From an uncultured Oscillospiraceae bacterium (GTDB taxonomy: Bacteria > Bacillota > Clostridia > Oscillospirales > Oscillospiraceae), in the NCBI GenBank assembly GCA_958423465.1, contig CATZRD010000040.1, forward strand, positions 1 through 21,254: a stretch of 21,254 nt of DNA, read 5' to 3'. Position 1 is the first letter of the stretch. Each line of letters starts with the position of its first letter. A program made the translations under genes and the position numbers. The notes below the pieces were generated by a model. The model was not told where the DNA came from. It saw nothing but the letters and a program-made list of their open reading frames with translations, and searched no databases. Of this stretch, positions 7,309 through 14,539 are shown piece by piece.

Positions 7309-7325
7309 GTTTGGTTTAAAACCCG

Positions 7326-7373
7326 AAAATACCGTCCATACTGGAAGCAAAACCAGTAAGGACGGTATTTTTT
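7326..7373 (+). terminator. Strong intrinsic terminator after ispE
   Basis: The outer stem 7328-7337 pairs with 7360-7369 (AATACCGTCC with GGACGGTATT), and an inner stem TACTGG/CCAGTA (7339-7344 with 7353-7358) stacks inside it. A run of six T (7368-7373) follows. The ATG of the next small frame begins at 7374, immediately after the T-run. Confidence 0.92.
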
Positions 7374-7634
7374 ATGAAACAGCTTGCTTTTTTCGCTTCC
7401 TACCTCCGCTTATGGCTCCGGCCCCGGAGGCGGCGGCTGGCCCTGGCTCTGGCGGCGGGGCTGGCGGCTCTGGCCCTCAGCGCCGCCCCCATGTGGTGGG
7501 GGGTGGCGTTCTCCCCCCTGGCCCAGCCTCTCACCGCCGTAACGGAGGCGGCGGAGGGCGGCTTCCAGCTCACCCTCTGGGGACAGACCTTCCGCTTTAA
7601 GACGCTGGACGTGCTGATGACGCTGTTTTCGTAA
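7374..7634 (+). CDS. Possible small membrane protein (86 aa) of unknown function
   Basis: The frame begins with ATG at 7374, exactly where the ispE terminator ends. The product has an Arg-rich stretch (LRPRRRRL, 16-23), one hydrophobic helix (about 22-45, including ALAAGLAALALSAAPMWW) and a C-terminal FQLTLWGQTFRFKTLDV. This order fits a single-pass membrane protein with its C-terminus outside, and it does not look like random translation. The only ribosome binding site candidate, AAGGA (7358-7362), lies within the 3' half of the terminator stem, so translation would need that hairpin open or the RNA to start inside it. The stop lies 8 bases from the end of the convergent symporter gene. I know no family for it. 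It may be real but weakly expressed, or a decayed gene. Confidence 0.5.
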   Translation: MKQLAFFASYLRLWLRPRRRRLALALAAGLAALALSAAPMWWGVAFSPLAQPLTAVTEAAEGGFQLTLWGQTFRFKTLDVLMTLFS

Positions 7635-7651
7635 AACAGCGGTCACTTTTT
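7621..7651 (+). terminator. Weak hairpin at the convergent junction
   Basis: A 9-bp inverted repeat (7621-7629 with 7633-7641) with a CGT loop overlaps the stop of the 86-residue frame. Five T (7647-7651) follow after a 5-base gap on the plus strand. It could end transcription of the small gene. The gap before the T-run makes it a weak candidate. Confidence 0.35.
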
Positions 7652-9067
7652 CGCCGCGGCCGCGAAGTACTCCTTCGTCAGCTTCGCTACCTGGGGACTG
7701 AGAAGCAGCAGGGCGATGAGGTTGGGGATGGCCATAAGGCCGTTGAGGGTGTCCGCGATGTTCCAGGCCACCTGGATCTTCATGGTGGCCCCCACCACCA
7801 CCATGGCGGCGAAGATGATCTGATAGACCTTGGTGGCCTTGCTGCCAAAGAGGAACTCAAAGCACCGAGTGCCGTAGAGGCCCCAGGTCAGGATGGTGGA
7901 GATGGCGAACAGGGTCAGGCAGACGGCCACGATCACCGCCGGCAGCGGCCCGCCGAACACGGACCGGAACCCGGCAATGGTCAGGGCGGAACCCTGGTCC
8001 GTGCCGTAGGGAATGTTCTCCACGCCCACCCCCAGCAGCACCACCATGGCGGTCATGGTGCATACCACGATGGTGTCCATGAACACCTCGAACACGCCGT
8101 AGATGCCCTGGTTCACCGGGTGATTCACGTCGGCGGCGGCGTGGGCGATGGGGGCGGAGCCAAGGCCCGCCTCGTTGGAGAAGATGCCCCGGCCCACACC
8201 CTTGGTGATGGCGGTCTTGATGGTGGCGCCGGCCAGGCCGCCGGCCACGGCGGCGGGCCGGAAGGCCCCCTGGAAGATGGCGGCGAAGGCCGCGGGAACA
8301 GCGTCGATATTCATGACGATGACGATGAGGGACGCGGCTACATAGATGATAGCCATGACGGGCACCAGCAGGGAGCACACGTCGCCGATGCGCTGGATGC
8401 CGCCCACCAGCACCACCAGCACCACGACGGCGCAGATGACGCCCACCGCCAGGGCGATGACCTTCTGCTGCTCCTCCGTGGTGGGAACAAAGCCGGCGAT
8501 GGCCTCATTGACGGTACCGGCGATGGTGTTCACCTGGGTCAGGTTGCCGATGCCGAAGGAGGCGAAGCCGCCGAAGATGGCAAAGATCACCGCCAGCCAG
8601 CGCCAGCCCTTGCCCAGACCGTTCTTAATGTAGTACATAGGGCCGCCCACCCAGTCGCCCCTGTCGTTGCGCTCCCGGTAGCGGACGGAGAGGGTCACCT
8701 CGGCGTACTTGGTGCACATGCCCACCAGGGCGCTGAGCCACATCCAGAACACGGCCCCCGGCCCGCCGATGGCGATGGCCCCGGAGACGCCGGCGATGTT
8801 GCCCGTGCCGATGGAGGCCGCCAGGGCGGTACACATGGCCTTGAAGGGGGACACGGCCCCGCTCTTGGCGTCGGACTTCTTCAAAGCCTTGCCCAGGGTG
8901 TTGCGCATAATGTGCCCGAAATGCCGGAACTGCGGGAACCCGCACAGCACCGTCAGCAGCAGGCCGGTGCCCAGGATCAGCACCATGGCCGGCACTCCCC
9001 AGACCACGCCGTTGACGGCGCGCTCGATCCCGTTTTCACCGAATATGGCTTCCATCCATCTCTCCAT
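7643..9067 (-). CDS. Sodium:alanine/glycine symporter, AGCS family
   Basis: A 474-residue, full-length AGCS (alanine or glycine:cation symporter; AlsT/DagA/GlnT) protein that would import alanine, glycine or glutamine with Na+. The family hallmarks are SPFKAMCTALAASIGTGNIA (about 73-92), IGGPGAVFWMWLSALVGM with the following KYAEVTLSVRYR, and the later GRGIFSNEAGLGSAPIAHAA. Roughly ten hydrophobic helices span the chain. The ATG at 9067 follows a purine-rich GGGGAGAGAGAT site. It is a single-gene unit with its own promoter at 9136-9164. The exact amino acid carried cannot be told from sequence. Confidence 0.95.
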   Translation of the reverse strand: MERWMEAIFGENGIERAVNGVVWGVPAMVLILGTGLLLTVLCGFPQFRHFGHIMRNTLGKALKKSDAKSGAVSPFKAMCTALAASIGTGNIAGVSGAIAIGGPGAVFWMWLSALVGMCTKYAEVTLSVRYRERNDRGDWVGGPMYYIKNGLGKGWRWLAVIFAIFGGFASFGIGNLTQVNTIAGTVNEAIAGFVPTTEEQQKVIALAVGVICAVVVLVVLVGGIQRIGDVCSLLVPVMAIIYVAASLIVIVMNIDAVPAAFAAIFQGAFRPAAVAGGLAGATIKTAITKGVGRGIFSNEAGLGSAPIAHAAADVNHPVNQGIYGVFEVFMDTIVVCTMTAMVVLLGVGVENIPYGTDQGSALTIAGFRSVFGGPLPAVIVAVCLTLFAISTILTWGLYGTRCFEFLFGSKATKVYQIIFAAMVVVGATMKIQVAWNIADTLNGLMAIPNLIALLLLSPQVAKLTKEYFAAAAKK

Positions 9068-9135
9068 TGATCTCTCTCCCCTTTTTTGATTTGGATTGTC
9101 CTTTTTCTAAAGACGATTGTATTTCTGATGTTGAC

Positions 9136-9164
9136 ATTTTACCAGAACCCCCCTCGGTGGGCAA
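9136..9164 (-). promoter_or_regulatory. Sigma-A-type promoter for the AGCS symporter gene
   Basis: On the minus strand, TTGCCC (9159-9164) and TAAAAT (9136-9141) are separated by 17 bases, in a local AT-rich stretch. The leader to the ATG at 9067 is about 60 bases and is A-rich, with no obvious secondary structure. Confidence 0.65.
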
Positions 9165-9184
9165 TTGTGGATTCCTACAAAATT

Positions 9185-9215
9185 TGGCCCGGCGGACCAC
9201 CCTGCCGCCGGGCCA
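9185..9215 (-). terminator. Terminator hairpin of the spoIIIA operon
   Basis: An 11-bp GC-rich stem (9185-9195 with 9205-9215) has a 9-base loop and is followed on the minus-strand RNA by AATTTT (9184-9179). It lies 27 bases after the spoIIIAH stop and between the operon and the symporter promoter. Confidence 0.75.
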
Positions 9216-9242
9216 TTGTCCATATTTTCCGTTTTTGGGGCC

Positions 9243-9848
9243 TCAGTCCGCCTCCATGATCCTGATCTGATCGGCGGTATAGTCCGTCTCACTGAGGACG
9301 ATGTCGGTGATCTTGGCCACGTCCTCGGTCTGGAGGCCGTCGCCGGCGGTGGAGACCACCACGCTGACGCCGCCGTCCCCCATAAAGGCCACGCAGTCTG
9401 CGTATCCCTTTGCCTTCACCAGATTTTCCACCTGGGCCTCCAGCATGGTGTAGCCCGCCATGGTCTGGATGGCCAGATTGGCCTCGCTGACCGCCTCCTG
9501 GTCCGCGCCCTCCTGCTCCGCCGCCTCCCGCAGCAGGGCCAGGGCGTTGTCCCGGGACTGCTGGCGGCTGAGCCGGGCGGTGTCAAAATAGGTCCCGGCG
9601 GTCTCCATGGCCTCGGTCCCGTCCTCCGCCTCCGTAGGCACGCCTCCCACCAGGGCCGCCTGGCCCAGGACCTTCACGTTCTGGTCCTCCCCCTCCTGAG
9701 CGGAGGCCGGGTCCGCCGGGTCCGCCGCCGCCGTTTTGGCGGTCTCGGCGGTCTGGCCGGCGTAGCGCCAGTTGAGATACACCGCCGCGCACACGAACAG
9801 CAGCACCGTGGCCACGACGGCGCTCCGCTTCCACTGGATCGTTTTCAT
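9243..9848 (-). CDS. spoIIIAH: Stage III sporulation protein AH
   Basis: This 201-residue membrane-anchored protein faces the space between mother cell and forespore, where SpoIIIAH binds forespore SpoIIQ to form the channel joining the two cells. A single N-terminal helix (about residues 9-25, VVATVLLFVCAAVYLNW) follows a short basic start (MKTIQWKRS). The linker is Ala/Thr/Glu-rich and low-complexity, and the C-terminal ring-building (YscJ/FliF-like) domain runs from about residue 95 with ALLREAAEQEGADQEAVSEA and the VSVVVSTAGDGLQTEDVAKI strand-helix. The ATG at 9848 is chosen over one 7 codons upstream because GGGAGG stands 9 bases before it. It is the last gene of the operon. Confidence 0.93.
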   Translation of the reverse strand: MKTIQWKRSAVVATVLLFVCAAVYLNWRYAGQTAETAKTAAADPADPASAQEGEDQNVKVLGQAALVGGVPTEAEDGTEAMETAGTYFDTARLSRQQSRDNALALLREAAEQEGADQEAVSEANLAIQTMAGYTMLEAQVENLVKAKGYADCVAFMGDGGVSVVVSTAGDGLQTEDVAKITDIVLSETDYTADQIRIMEAD

Positions 9849-9865
9849 ACTGTGTTTACCTCCCG

Positions 9866-10429
9866 TCATTGATCTGCTCCTTTCCCGTCTCCCGCCGCGG
9901 CGCTCCGGCTCATCACGGCGATCCTGTCGCTGCCCAGGCCGGTGGCCACGGAGACCGCCTCCGTCACCGCCAGGCGCACCTTATCGCTGCCGCCGCCGTC
10001 GCACACCACCACCGCGCCCCGGTACTGGGGATAGAGCCGGTGGGTGACCACCGCCTCCGTCCCGCCGCTTCCGGACACGGTGACGATGTCCGTGGAGCGG
10101 CTGTAGCTGTCCGGCGACTGGGACGGCCCGGTATAGCTGAGGCTGGTGTCCGCGGCCAGCACCTGCTGGTCCCCGCTGGAGAGCGTCAGCAGCACCTCCG
10201 CCCGGCCCACGCCGCCGATCTTGCTGAGGATCTCCTCCAGCTCCCGCTCCAGCTGACGGCTCTCCTCCCCCGCCGCCGGGGTCTGGACAGGCGGCTCCGT
10301 CCCCCGGTCCCCGCCGCCGGGCCACAGCAGCAGCGCCGCCCCCAAAGCCGCGATCAGCAGCACATACTTGTACCGCCCCACCGCCGCCAGCCATCCTAGG
10401 GACCGTTTTTCTCCTCGTTCCCGCTCCAT
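9866..10429 (-). CDS. spoIIIAG: Stage III sporulation protein AG
   Basis: A 187-residue protein with a cytoplasmic start, one helix (about 20-36, KYVLLIAALGAALLLW) and an extracytoplasmic ring-building domain (LERELEEILSKIGGVGRAEV, then YRGAVVVCDGGGSDKVRLAV). In Bacillus subtilis SpoIIIAG forms a 30-subunit ring in the intermembrane space. The ATG at 10429 has GGAGGA just upstream, inside the end of spoIIIAF, so the genes overlap by 34 bases. A longer in-frame extension upstream is rejected, since it would run through spoIIIAF and has no sense as a family N-terminus. Confidence 0.93.
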   Translation of the reverse strand: MERERGEKRSLGWLAAVGRYKYVLLIAALGAALLLWPGGGDRGTEPPVQTPAAGEESRQLERELEEILSKIGGVGRAEVLLTLSSGDQQVLAADTSLSYTGPSQSPDSYSRSTDIVTVSGSGGTEAVVTHRLYPQYRGAVVVCDGGGSDKVRLAVTEAVSVATGLGSDRIAVMSRSAAAGDGKGADQ

Positions 10430-10902
10430 GTGTCCTCCTCCAGCCAAATTTGTTTTTCGGCGGGTATCCCCACCTCCTCCTGGATCCAGGCCGACAGGGC
10501 CTCGCTGCGGGGGCCGGTGACGGTGACGGTATCCGGCAGGGGAAGGTCTCCCTCCCCCGGCGCGCACCACACCTCCACCCGGCAGGCAAGCCCCAGCCGG
10601 TCCGCTTTGTCCCATATATATGAGGCGCACCGCTCCTCTATGATAGCGGAAAGCGCAGCCTCGTTTTCTCCCCGCCACCGCGCCGCCTGCTGGCCCGCAT
10701 CATATGTCAGATCCTCCAGCCCCAGGTCCGCCGAAAAGCCCGTCAGGCTGCCCAGAGGCCCCAGCACCGCCATGGCCAGCAGCAGTCCCGCCGCCAGACG
10801 CACCGCCGCCTCTCCCCGGCCTTTGGGGGCCAGGGACCGGGCCAGGGACCCGGCCAGGGCGGTGAGGACCACGCCTGTCAGCCACCGGCCCGCCGCCGCC
10901 AT
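10396..10902 (-). CDS. spoIIIAF: Stage III sporulation protein AF
   Basis: A 168-residue protein with two N-terminal hydrophobic segments (about 7-25 and 34-52, VRLAAGLLLAMAVLGPLGSL) and a soluble C-terminal domain, as in SpoIIIAF. The C-terminal domain is weakly conserved, so the identity rests partly on its place between spoIIIAE and spoIIIAG. The ATG at 10902 overlaps the spoIIIAE stop as TGATG, implying translational coupling; no separate strong ribosome binding site is seen. The frame is open far upstream across spoIIIAE, but that extension is glycine/arginine-rich shadow sequence. Confidence 0.88.
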   Translation of the reverse strand: MAAAGRWLTGVVLTALAGSLARSLAPKGRGEAAVRLAAGLLLAMAVLGPLGSLTGFSADLGLEDLTYDAGQQAARWRGENEAALSAIIEERCASYIWDKADRLGLACRVEVWCAPGEGDLPLPDTVTVTGPRSEALSAWIQEEVGIPAEKQIWLEEDTWSGNEEKNGP

Positions 10903-11972
10903 CACGGGACCACCGCCGTCAGCGATGACACGATGGAGATCATGAGCATAGCGGCGCAGGCCGCGGCCATGGCCAGCACCATGGCGAAGGCGTCCCCCAG
11001 CCGCCCCACCAGCCGGGCGGGTTTTCTGCTGCCGGCGGCGGAGGCCGCCAAAGCCGCCCCCCGGTACAGCAGGTACTGTCCCCCCAGCCGCAGCAGCGGT
11101 CCCAGGCACAGGGACAGCACCGCCAGCAGGCCGAACACGCCGGTCATTCCCCGGATCAGGGAGGCCCCGGCCACCAGGCTCCCGGCGGCGTCGGAGAGGA
11201 TGCCCCCCACCACCGGCACCATGGCGCTGACGGCGGAGCGGGCCGCCCGCACGGCGGCGGCGTCTGCCGCCGAGGCCGCGGCCCCGGTAATGGAGAGATA
11301 CAGGGTAAAGAGGGCCGTCAGACCCGTCAGACCCCAGCACACCGCCTTTTTCAGCCCCTGGGCCAGAGCGGAGAGTACGTCCTCCTCCAGCACCGCCTCG
11401 GCGGTGACCAGCCCCACATAGAGGTAGATCATGGGCAGCAGTAGCCTCTCCATAAGCCCCAGCAGCAATTGGAGAAAAAAGACCGTGGCCGCCTGCCGGG
11501 CGGAGGCGGCGGTAACTCCGCCCGCGGCGGCGGCAGCGGCCCCCAGCACCGGCAGCAGGGTCCTGCCTGTTACCGCCATGGCCTCCACCGTCTCCCGGCC
11601 CAGGCCGATGAGGGCGTTCACGTCTCCGGCGGCGGCGGCCGTTACCCACAGCGCCCCCGCCGCCGGCACCCAGCGCTCCGCGCCGGTGCCCGCCGCGAGA
11701 CTCTCCGCCGCCCCCAGCAGGATGGTCCCCGCCAGAATGGCCGCCGCGCTTCTGCCTCCCGCCAAAAGGTAGTCCTTTGCCTCCCCCCAGGCGCTCCTGA
11801 TGAGGCGGCTCACCCCCGCCGCCAGACCCATGTCCTCCGCCTCCGGGTCCACCATGGCCGCGGCAGCGGGGTCCAGGGCCGTCAGCTCCCGGTCCAGGGC
11901 CGGGTCCTCCGCCGCCCAGGCCCCGGCGGTGAGCAGGGTCAGAGCGCAGATCGTCAGAATCCATCGCCGCAT
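10902..11972 (-). CDS. spoIIIAE: Stage III sporulation protein AE
   Basis: A 356-residue polytopic membrane protein with an N-terminal signal peptide (MRRWILTICALTLLTAGAWA, cleavage likely after AWA) and several later helices, including the conserved VFFLQLLLGLMERLLLPMIY and LGPLLRLGGQYLLYRGAALA. SpoIIIAE is the largest membrane subunit of the feeding-tube channel and resembles a permease-like part of a secretion apparatus. The ATG at 11972 is chosen because GAGGAGGG precedes it by 9 bases; the in-frame ATG at 11993 would put that site inside the gene. It starts 25 bases after the spoIIIAD stop and overlaps spoIIIAF by one base. Confidence 0.94.
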   Translation of the reverse strand: MRRWILTICALTLLTAGAWAAEDPALDRELTALDPAAAAMVDPEAEDMGLAAGVSRLIRSAWGEAKDYLLAGGRSAAAILAGTILLGAAESLAAGTGAERWVPAAGALWVTAAAAGDVNALIGLGRETVEAMAVTGRTLLPVLGAAAAAAGGVTAASARQAATVFFLQLLLGLMERLLLPMIYLYVGLVTAEAVLEEDVLSALAQGLKKAVCWGLTGLTALFTLYLSITGAAASAADAAAVRAARSAVSAMVPVVGGILSDAAGSLVAGASLIRGMTGVFGLLAVLSLCLGPLLRLGGQYLLYRGAALAASAAGSRKPARLVGRLGDAFAMVLAMAAACAAMLMISIVSSLTAVVP

Positions 11973-11997
11973 CCGGCGCTTCCCTCCTCTCATCGCA

Positions 11998-12387
11998 TCA
12001 CGGGAAAAAGCCCAGGACCAGCTCCGTTACCGACCGGACCAGAGGCAGAGCGATGGTCAGGCCCGCCAGAGCCCCCGCCAGCTCCACCGCCTCCGCCAGA
12101 GCCTGGCTGCCGCCGTCCCGGCACAATCCGGCGGCGATCCGCGTGACCACCGCCGCCCCCAGGCACCGCAGCAGCACCCCGAAGGGGGCCGCTTTCAGCC
12201 CCGCCAGATCCATCAGGCGGCGCAGCTCCTCCAGGGCCGGGGCCGCCGCCCCCAGGCTGTGGACCAGCGCCAGGGTCAGCGCCGCCGCCGTCAGCGTCAG
12301 GGCCAGCTCCGGCTCCCGCCGCCGCAGCAGCGCCGCCAGGGGCACGCATACCACGCAGACCCCCGCCAGTTTGATCAGCTCCTCCAT
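11998..12387 (-). CDS. spoIIIAD: Stage III sporulation protein AD
   Basis: A 129-residue, highly hydrophobic protein with about four helices, matching SpoIIIAD in length and in the pattern MEELIKLAGVCVV near the start and AVELAGALAGLTIALPLV near the end. It is a membrane subunit of the SpoIIIA complex. The ATG at 12387 overlaps the spoIIIAC stop as TGATG, so the two are coupled. Confidence 0.92.
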   Translation of the reverse strand: MEELIKLAGVCVVCVPLAALLRRREPELALTLTAAALTLALVHSLGAAAPALEELRRLMDLAGLKAAPFGVLLRCLGAAVVTRIAAGLCRDGGSQALAEAVELAGALAGLTIALPLVRSVTELVLGFFP

Positions 12388-12581
12388 CAGAAGCCAAAGA
12401 GGGCCTTGATGAGCTGAAACAGGTCGCTGATCTGCCGCACCAGCATCATCATTACCACCACCAGTCCCGCCAACGTGGTCATCATGGCCTGCTCCTCCCG
12501 GCCCGAGCGCACCAGCAGCTGATTGAGCACCGCCACCACGATTCCGATAGCGGCGATCTTGAAGATCAGATCAATATCCAT
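12387..12581 (-). CDS. spoIIIAC: Stage III sporulation protein AC
   Basis: A 64-residue protein with two helices (about 5-25 and 34-50), the usual size for SpoIIIAC, and the conserved FKIAAIGIVVAVLNQLLVRS. SpoIIIAC and SpoIIIAD resemble each other in the first helix. The ATG at 12581 follows GGGAGG with short spacing, 12 bases after the spoIIIAB stop. Confidence 0.94.
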   Translation of the reverse strand: MDIDLIFKIAAIGIVVAVLNQLLVRSGREEQAMMTTLAGLVVVMMMLVRQISDLFQLIKALFGF

Positions 12582-12593
12582 AAGCCTCCCGCT

Positions 12594-13082
12594 CTATAAC
12601 AGCATCAGTATCAGAAAACACGACCCCGCCAGACACACCCCGGCGGTGAGACGGCCCTGCTGGGCCTGCCGCTGCCGCTCCTGGCGCAGAAACTCCGCCA
12701 GGGCGTCTCTGGCCGCCTCCACCGCCCGGTCCAGCCGCTCCCCGCCGGCGCTGAGCAGAGGGCCGAGAGGAAACAGGATGGCCCCCAGCCGCTCCGGCAG
12801 GGCCGCCACCGCCCGCCGCCAGCAGGCCGCCGGGTCCTCCTCCCTCCGCTCCAGATCCCGGAGGAGGGGCTGCCACAGCCCGTCCCACGCCGCCGAGGAG
12901 GCCAGTCCCTCCCGGAGGATCTCCGGCAGGACCTGCCGCAAAGCGCAGATCCGGCAGCCCAGCACCGCAAGGTCGGCGTACAGAGCCTCCCCCAGCCGCA
13001 GAGCCGTCAGCTCCTCCTCCCGCCGCCGCCGGCAGGCCAGCGCGCCGCTGAGGAGCACCAGCAGCGCCCCCAGAAGCTTCAC
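12594..13082 (-). CDS. spoIIIAB: Stage III sporulation protein AB
   Basis: A 162-residue protein with an N-terminal membrane helix (VKLLGALLVLLSGALAC), a helical soluble core and a C-terminal helix (GVCLAGSCFLILMLL). This layout fits SpoIIIAB, which has a fold related to GspF-type secretion proteins. The start is GTG at 13082, which overlaps the spoIIIAA stop in GTGA, giving a 4-base overlap and likely coupling. The same frame runs open back through spoIIIAA, but that stretch is glycine/arginine-rich shadow sequence. Confidence 0.9.
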   Translation of the reverse strand: MKLLGALLVLLSGALACRRRREEELTALRLGEALYADLAVLGCRICALRQVLPEILREGLASSAAWDGLWQPLLRDLERREEDPAACWRRAVAALPERLGAILFPLGPLLSAGGERLDRAVEAARDALAEFLRQERQRQAQQGRLTAGVCLAGSCFLILMLL

Positions 13083-13978
13083 GGCAGATCCTCCACCAGA
13101 TACCGCCGGCCAGCGCCGCCGCCGGTGATGACCACCGCCCGGCGGAAGATCCGCTTCTCCAGCAGAGAGGCGAAGAGGGGCCGGTGGCGGAGCTCCGCCA
13201 CTGAGGGGGCGTGGACCGTAGCCAGCAGGGTCACACCGCAGCCCGCCGCCGCCTCCACCGCCGCCAGGTCCCCGGCGGCCGCCAGCTCGTCCACGGCGAT
13301 GACCTGGGGGTTCATGGCCCTGAGCAGCATGGGAATGGCCAAAGCCTTGGGGCAGCCGTCCAGCACGTCGGTGCGCCGCCCCACATCCAGCTGGGGCGCA
13401 CCCCGGTACAGCGCCGCCAGCTCCCCCCGCTCGTCCACCAGCCCCACCCGGCTGCCCCCCTCGCTGAGAAGCCGCACCAGATCCCGGAGGAAGGTGGTCT
13501 TGCCCCCTCCCGGCGGGGAGAGGACCAGAACGCTGAGGGGCCTGCTCCCCTCCATCAGCCGGTCCAGCACCGGCGCCGCCACGTCCCGCCGCAGCCGGGG
13601 GATCCGCACCGCCAGAGCGCTGAGATCCGAAAATCCCCGGTTTTCCCCGCCGGCGGGCAGCGCCCGGCCGCAGGCCCCTACCCGGAAGCCCCCCGGCGCG
13701 GTGACGAACCCCTGGGCCAGGTCCTCCGCCGATGCGTACCGGGAAAGCTCCGTGGCCCGGTCCAGCACCTGCTCCAGGTCCCCGGCCAGGACTCTGGTCC
13801 CCGGCAGGGTCCGCTCCCCCTCCGGCAGCGTCACGCCCAGGGACCGGCCCAGCCGCAGCCGCAGTTCCTCCGCCCGGGCCTGCTCCGAAACGTCCAGCTC
13901 CAGCGCCGGGCCCCGCAGGCGGGCGGGCAGCAGCTGGCAGGCCTGCCGGTAGCGCCGGACGTCGTATGACTCCTCCAT
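13079..13978 (-). CDS. spoIIIAA: Stage III sporulation protein AA, ATPase
   Basis: This 299-residue AAA/secretion-type ATPase is the only energy-coupling subunit of the SpoIIIA channel, acting on the mother-cell face of the engulfing membrane. The Walker A loop is SPPGGGKTT (154-162, K160), the Walker B is VIAVDE (226-231), and LLATVHA (251-257) follows as in the family. The N-terminal FVTAPGGFRVGACGR block is also conserved. The ATG at 13978 has AAGGAGG 7 bases before it. It is the first gene of the operon, with a sigma-E-like promoter at 14008-14036. Confidence 0.96.
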   Translation of the reverse strand: MEESYDVRRYRQACQLLPARLRGPALELDVSEQARAEELRLRLGRSLGVTLPEGERTLPGTRVLAGDLEQVLDRATELSRYASAEDLAQGFVTAPGGFRVGACGRALPAGGENRGFSDLSALAVRIPRLRRDVAAPVLDRLMEGSRPLSVLVLSPPGGGKTTFLRDLVRLLSEGGSRVGLVDERGELAALYRGAPQLDVGRRTDVLDGCPKALAIPMLLRAMNPQVIAVDELAAAGDLAAVEAAAGCGVTLLATVHAPSVAELRHRPLFASLLEKRIFRRAVVITGGGAGRRYLVEDLP

Positions 13979-14007
13979 GGGACCGCCTCCTTATCGTTGT
14001 CTGGTCC

Positions 14008-14036
14008 ATGGTATGAAGGCTCGTCCCCGGTTATGC
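14008..14036 (-). promoter_or_regulatory. Sigma-E-like promoter for the spoIIIA operon
   Basis: On the minus strand, GCATAAC (14030-14036) and CATACCAT (14008-14015) are separated by 14 bases. The -10 box differs at one position from the sigma-E consensus CATACAHT, and the -35 box keeps the KMATA core. The position, 30 bases upstream of the spoIIIAA ATG, and the known sigma-E control of spoIIIA in Bacillus and Clostridia support the call. Confidence 0.75.
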
Positions 14037-14056
14037 CCACGATTTTTCTTCCGGGG

Positions 14057-14085
14057 TTTCCATCGGCGGCAGGATGTGGTACAAT
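14057..14085 (+). promoter_or_regulatory. Candidate sigma-A promoter for mrnC-rqcH
   Basis: TACAAT (14080-14085) is preceded by TGG, giving an extended -10 element. A weak -35 box, TTTCCA, lies 17 bases upstream (14057-14062). It faces away from the spoIIIA promoter in the 144-base divergent region. Confidence 0.6.
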
Positions 14086-14122
14086 GGGGCCAGCCAATCA
14101 TTTCAACCTTCTGGAGAACGCT

Positions 14123-14539
14123 ATGGAAAACTATTTTGAGCTATGTCTGGCCCCGGACGACATCCGGGCCATCAGCAGCGTAGGGCTGGCCCATCTGGGG
14201 GACGCGGTGTACGAGCTGCTGGTCCGCGCCTACCTCTGCGCCGGGGGCAAGGCCACCGGCAAGGGCCTCCACCGGGCGGCGGTGGAGCTGGTCCGGGCCG
14301 AATCCCAGGCCAGAAGGGCCGACGCCATCCTCCCCCTGCTGACGGAGGCGGAGCTGGCGGTCTTTAAGCGGGGGCGCAACGCCCACGTCCACACCATCCC
14401 CCACGCCGCCAGCCGGGGGGACTATTTGAAGGCCACGGCATTGGAGTGCCTGTTTGGCTGGCTGTATCTCCGGGGAGAGCGGGAGCGGATCAACGCCCTC
14501 TTTACCGCCATGATGGAGGTGGACGGCCATGCCCTTTGA
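14123..14539 (+). CDS. mrnC: Mini-ribonuclease 3 (Mini-III)
   Basis: A 138-residue RNase III-type catalytic domain without a double-stranded-RNA-binding domain. Mini-III trims the ends of 23S rRNA precursors in Firmicutes. The catalytic helix is SVGLAHLGDAVYELLVR (19-35, D27), and the second acidic residue lies in YLKATALECLFGWLYL (E108). The ATG at 14123 is chosen over an in-frame ATG at 13997 because GGAG stands 6 bases before it and the -10 promoter box lies between the two. It overlaps rqcH by 11 bases. Confidence 0.93.
   Translation: MENYFELCLAPDDIRAISSVGLAHLGDAVYELLVRAYLCAGGKATGKGLHRAAVELVRAESQARRADAILPLLTEAELAVFKRGRNAHVHTIPHAASRGDYLKATALECLFGWLYLRGERERINALFTAMMEVDGHAL

Noticed and set aside
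8120..9070. A 316-codon open frame on the plus strand
   Set aside because: It is antisense to the AGCS symporter and is dominated by His, Gly, Asp and Gln repeats that mirror symporter codons.
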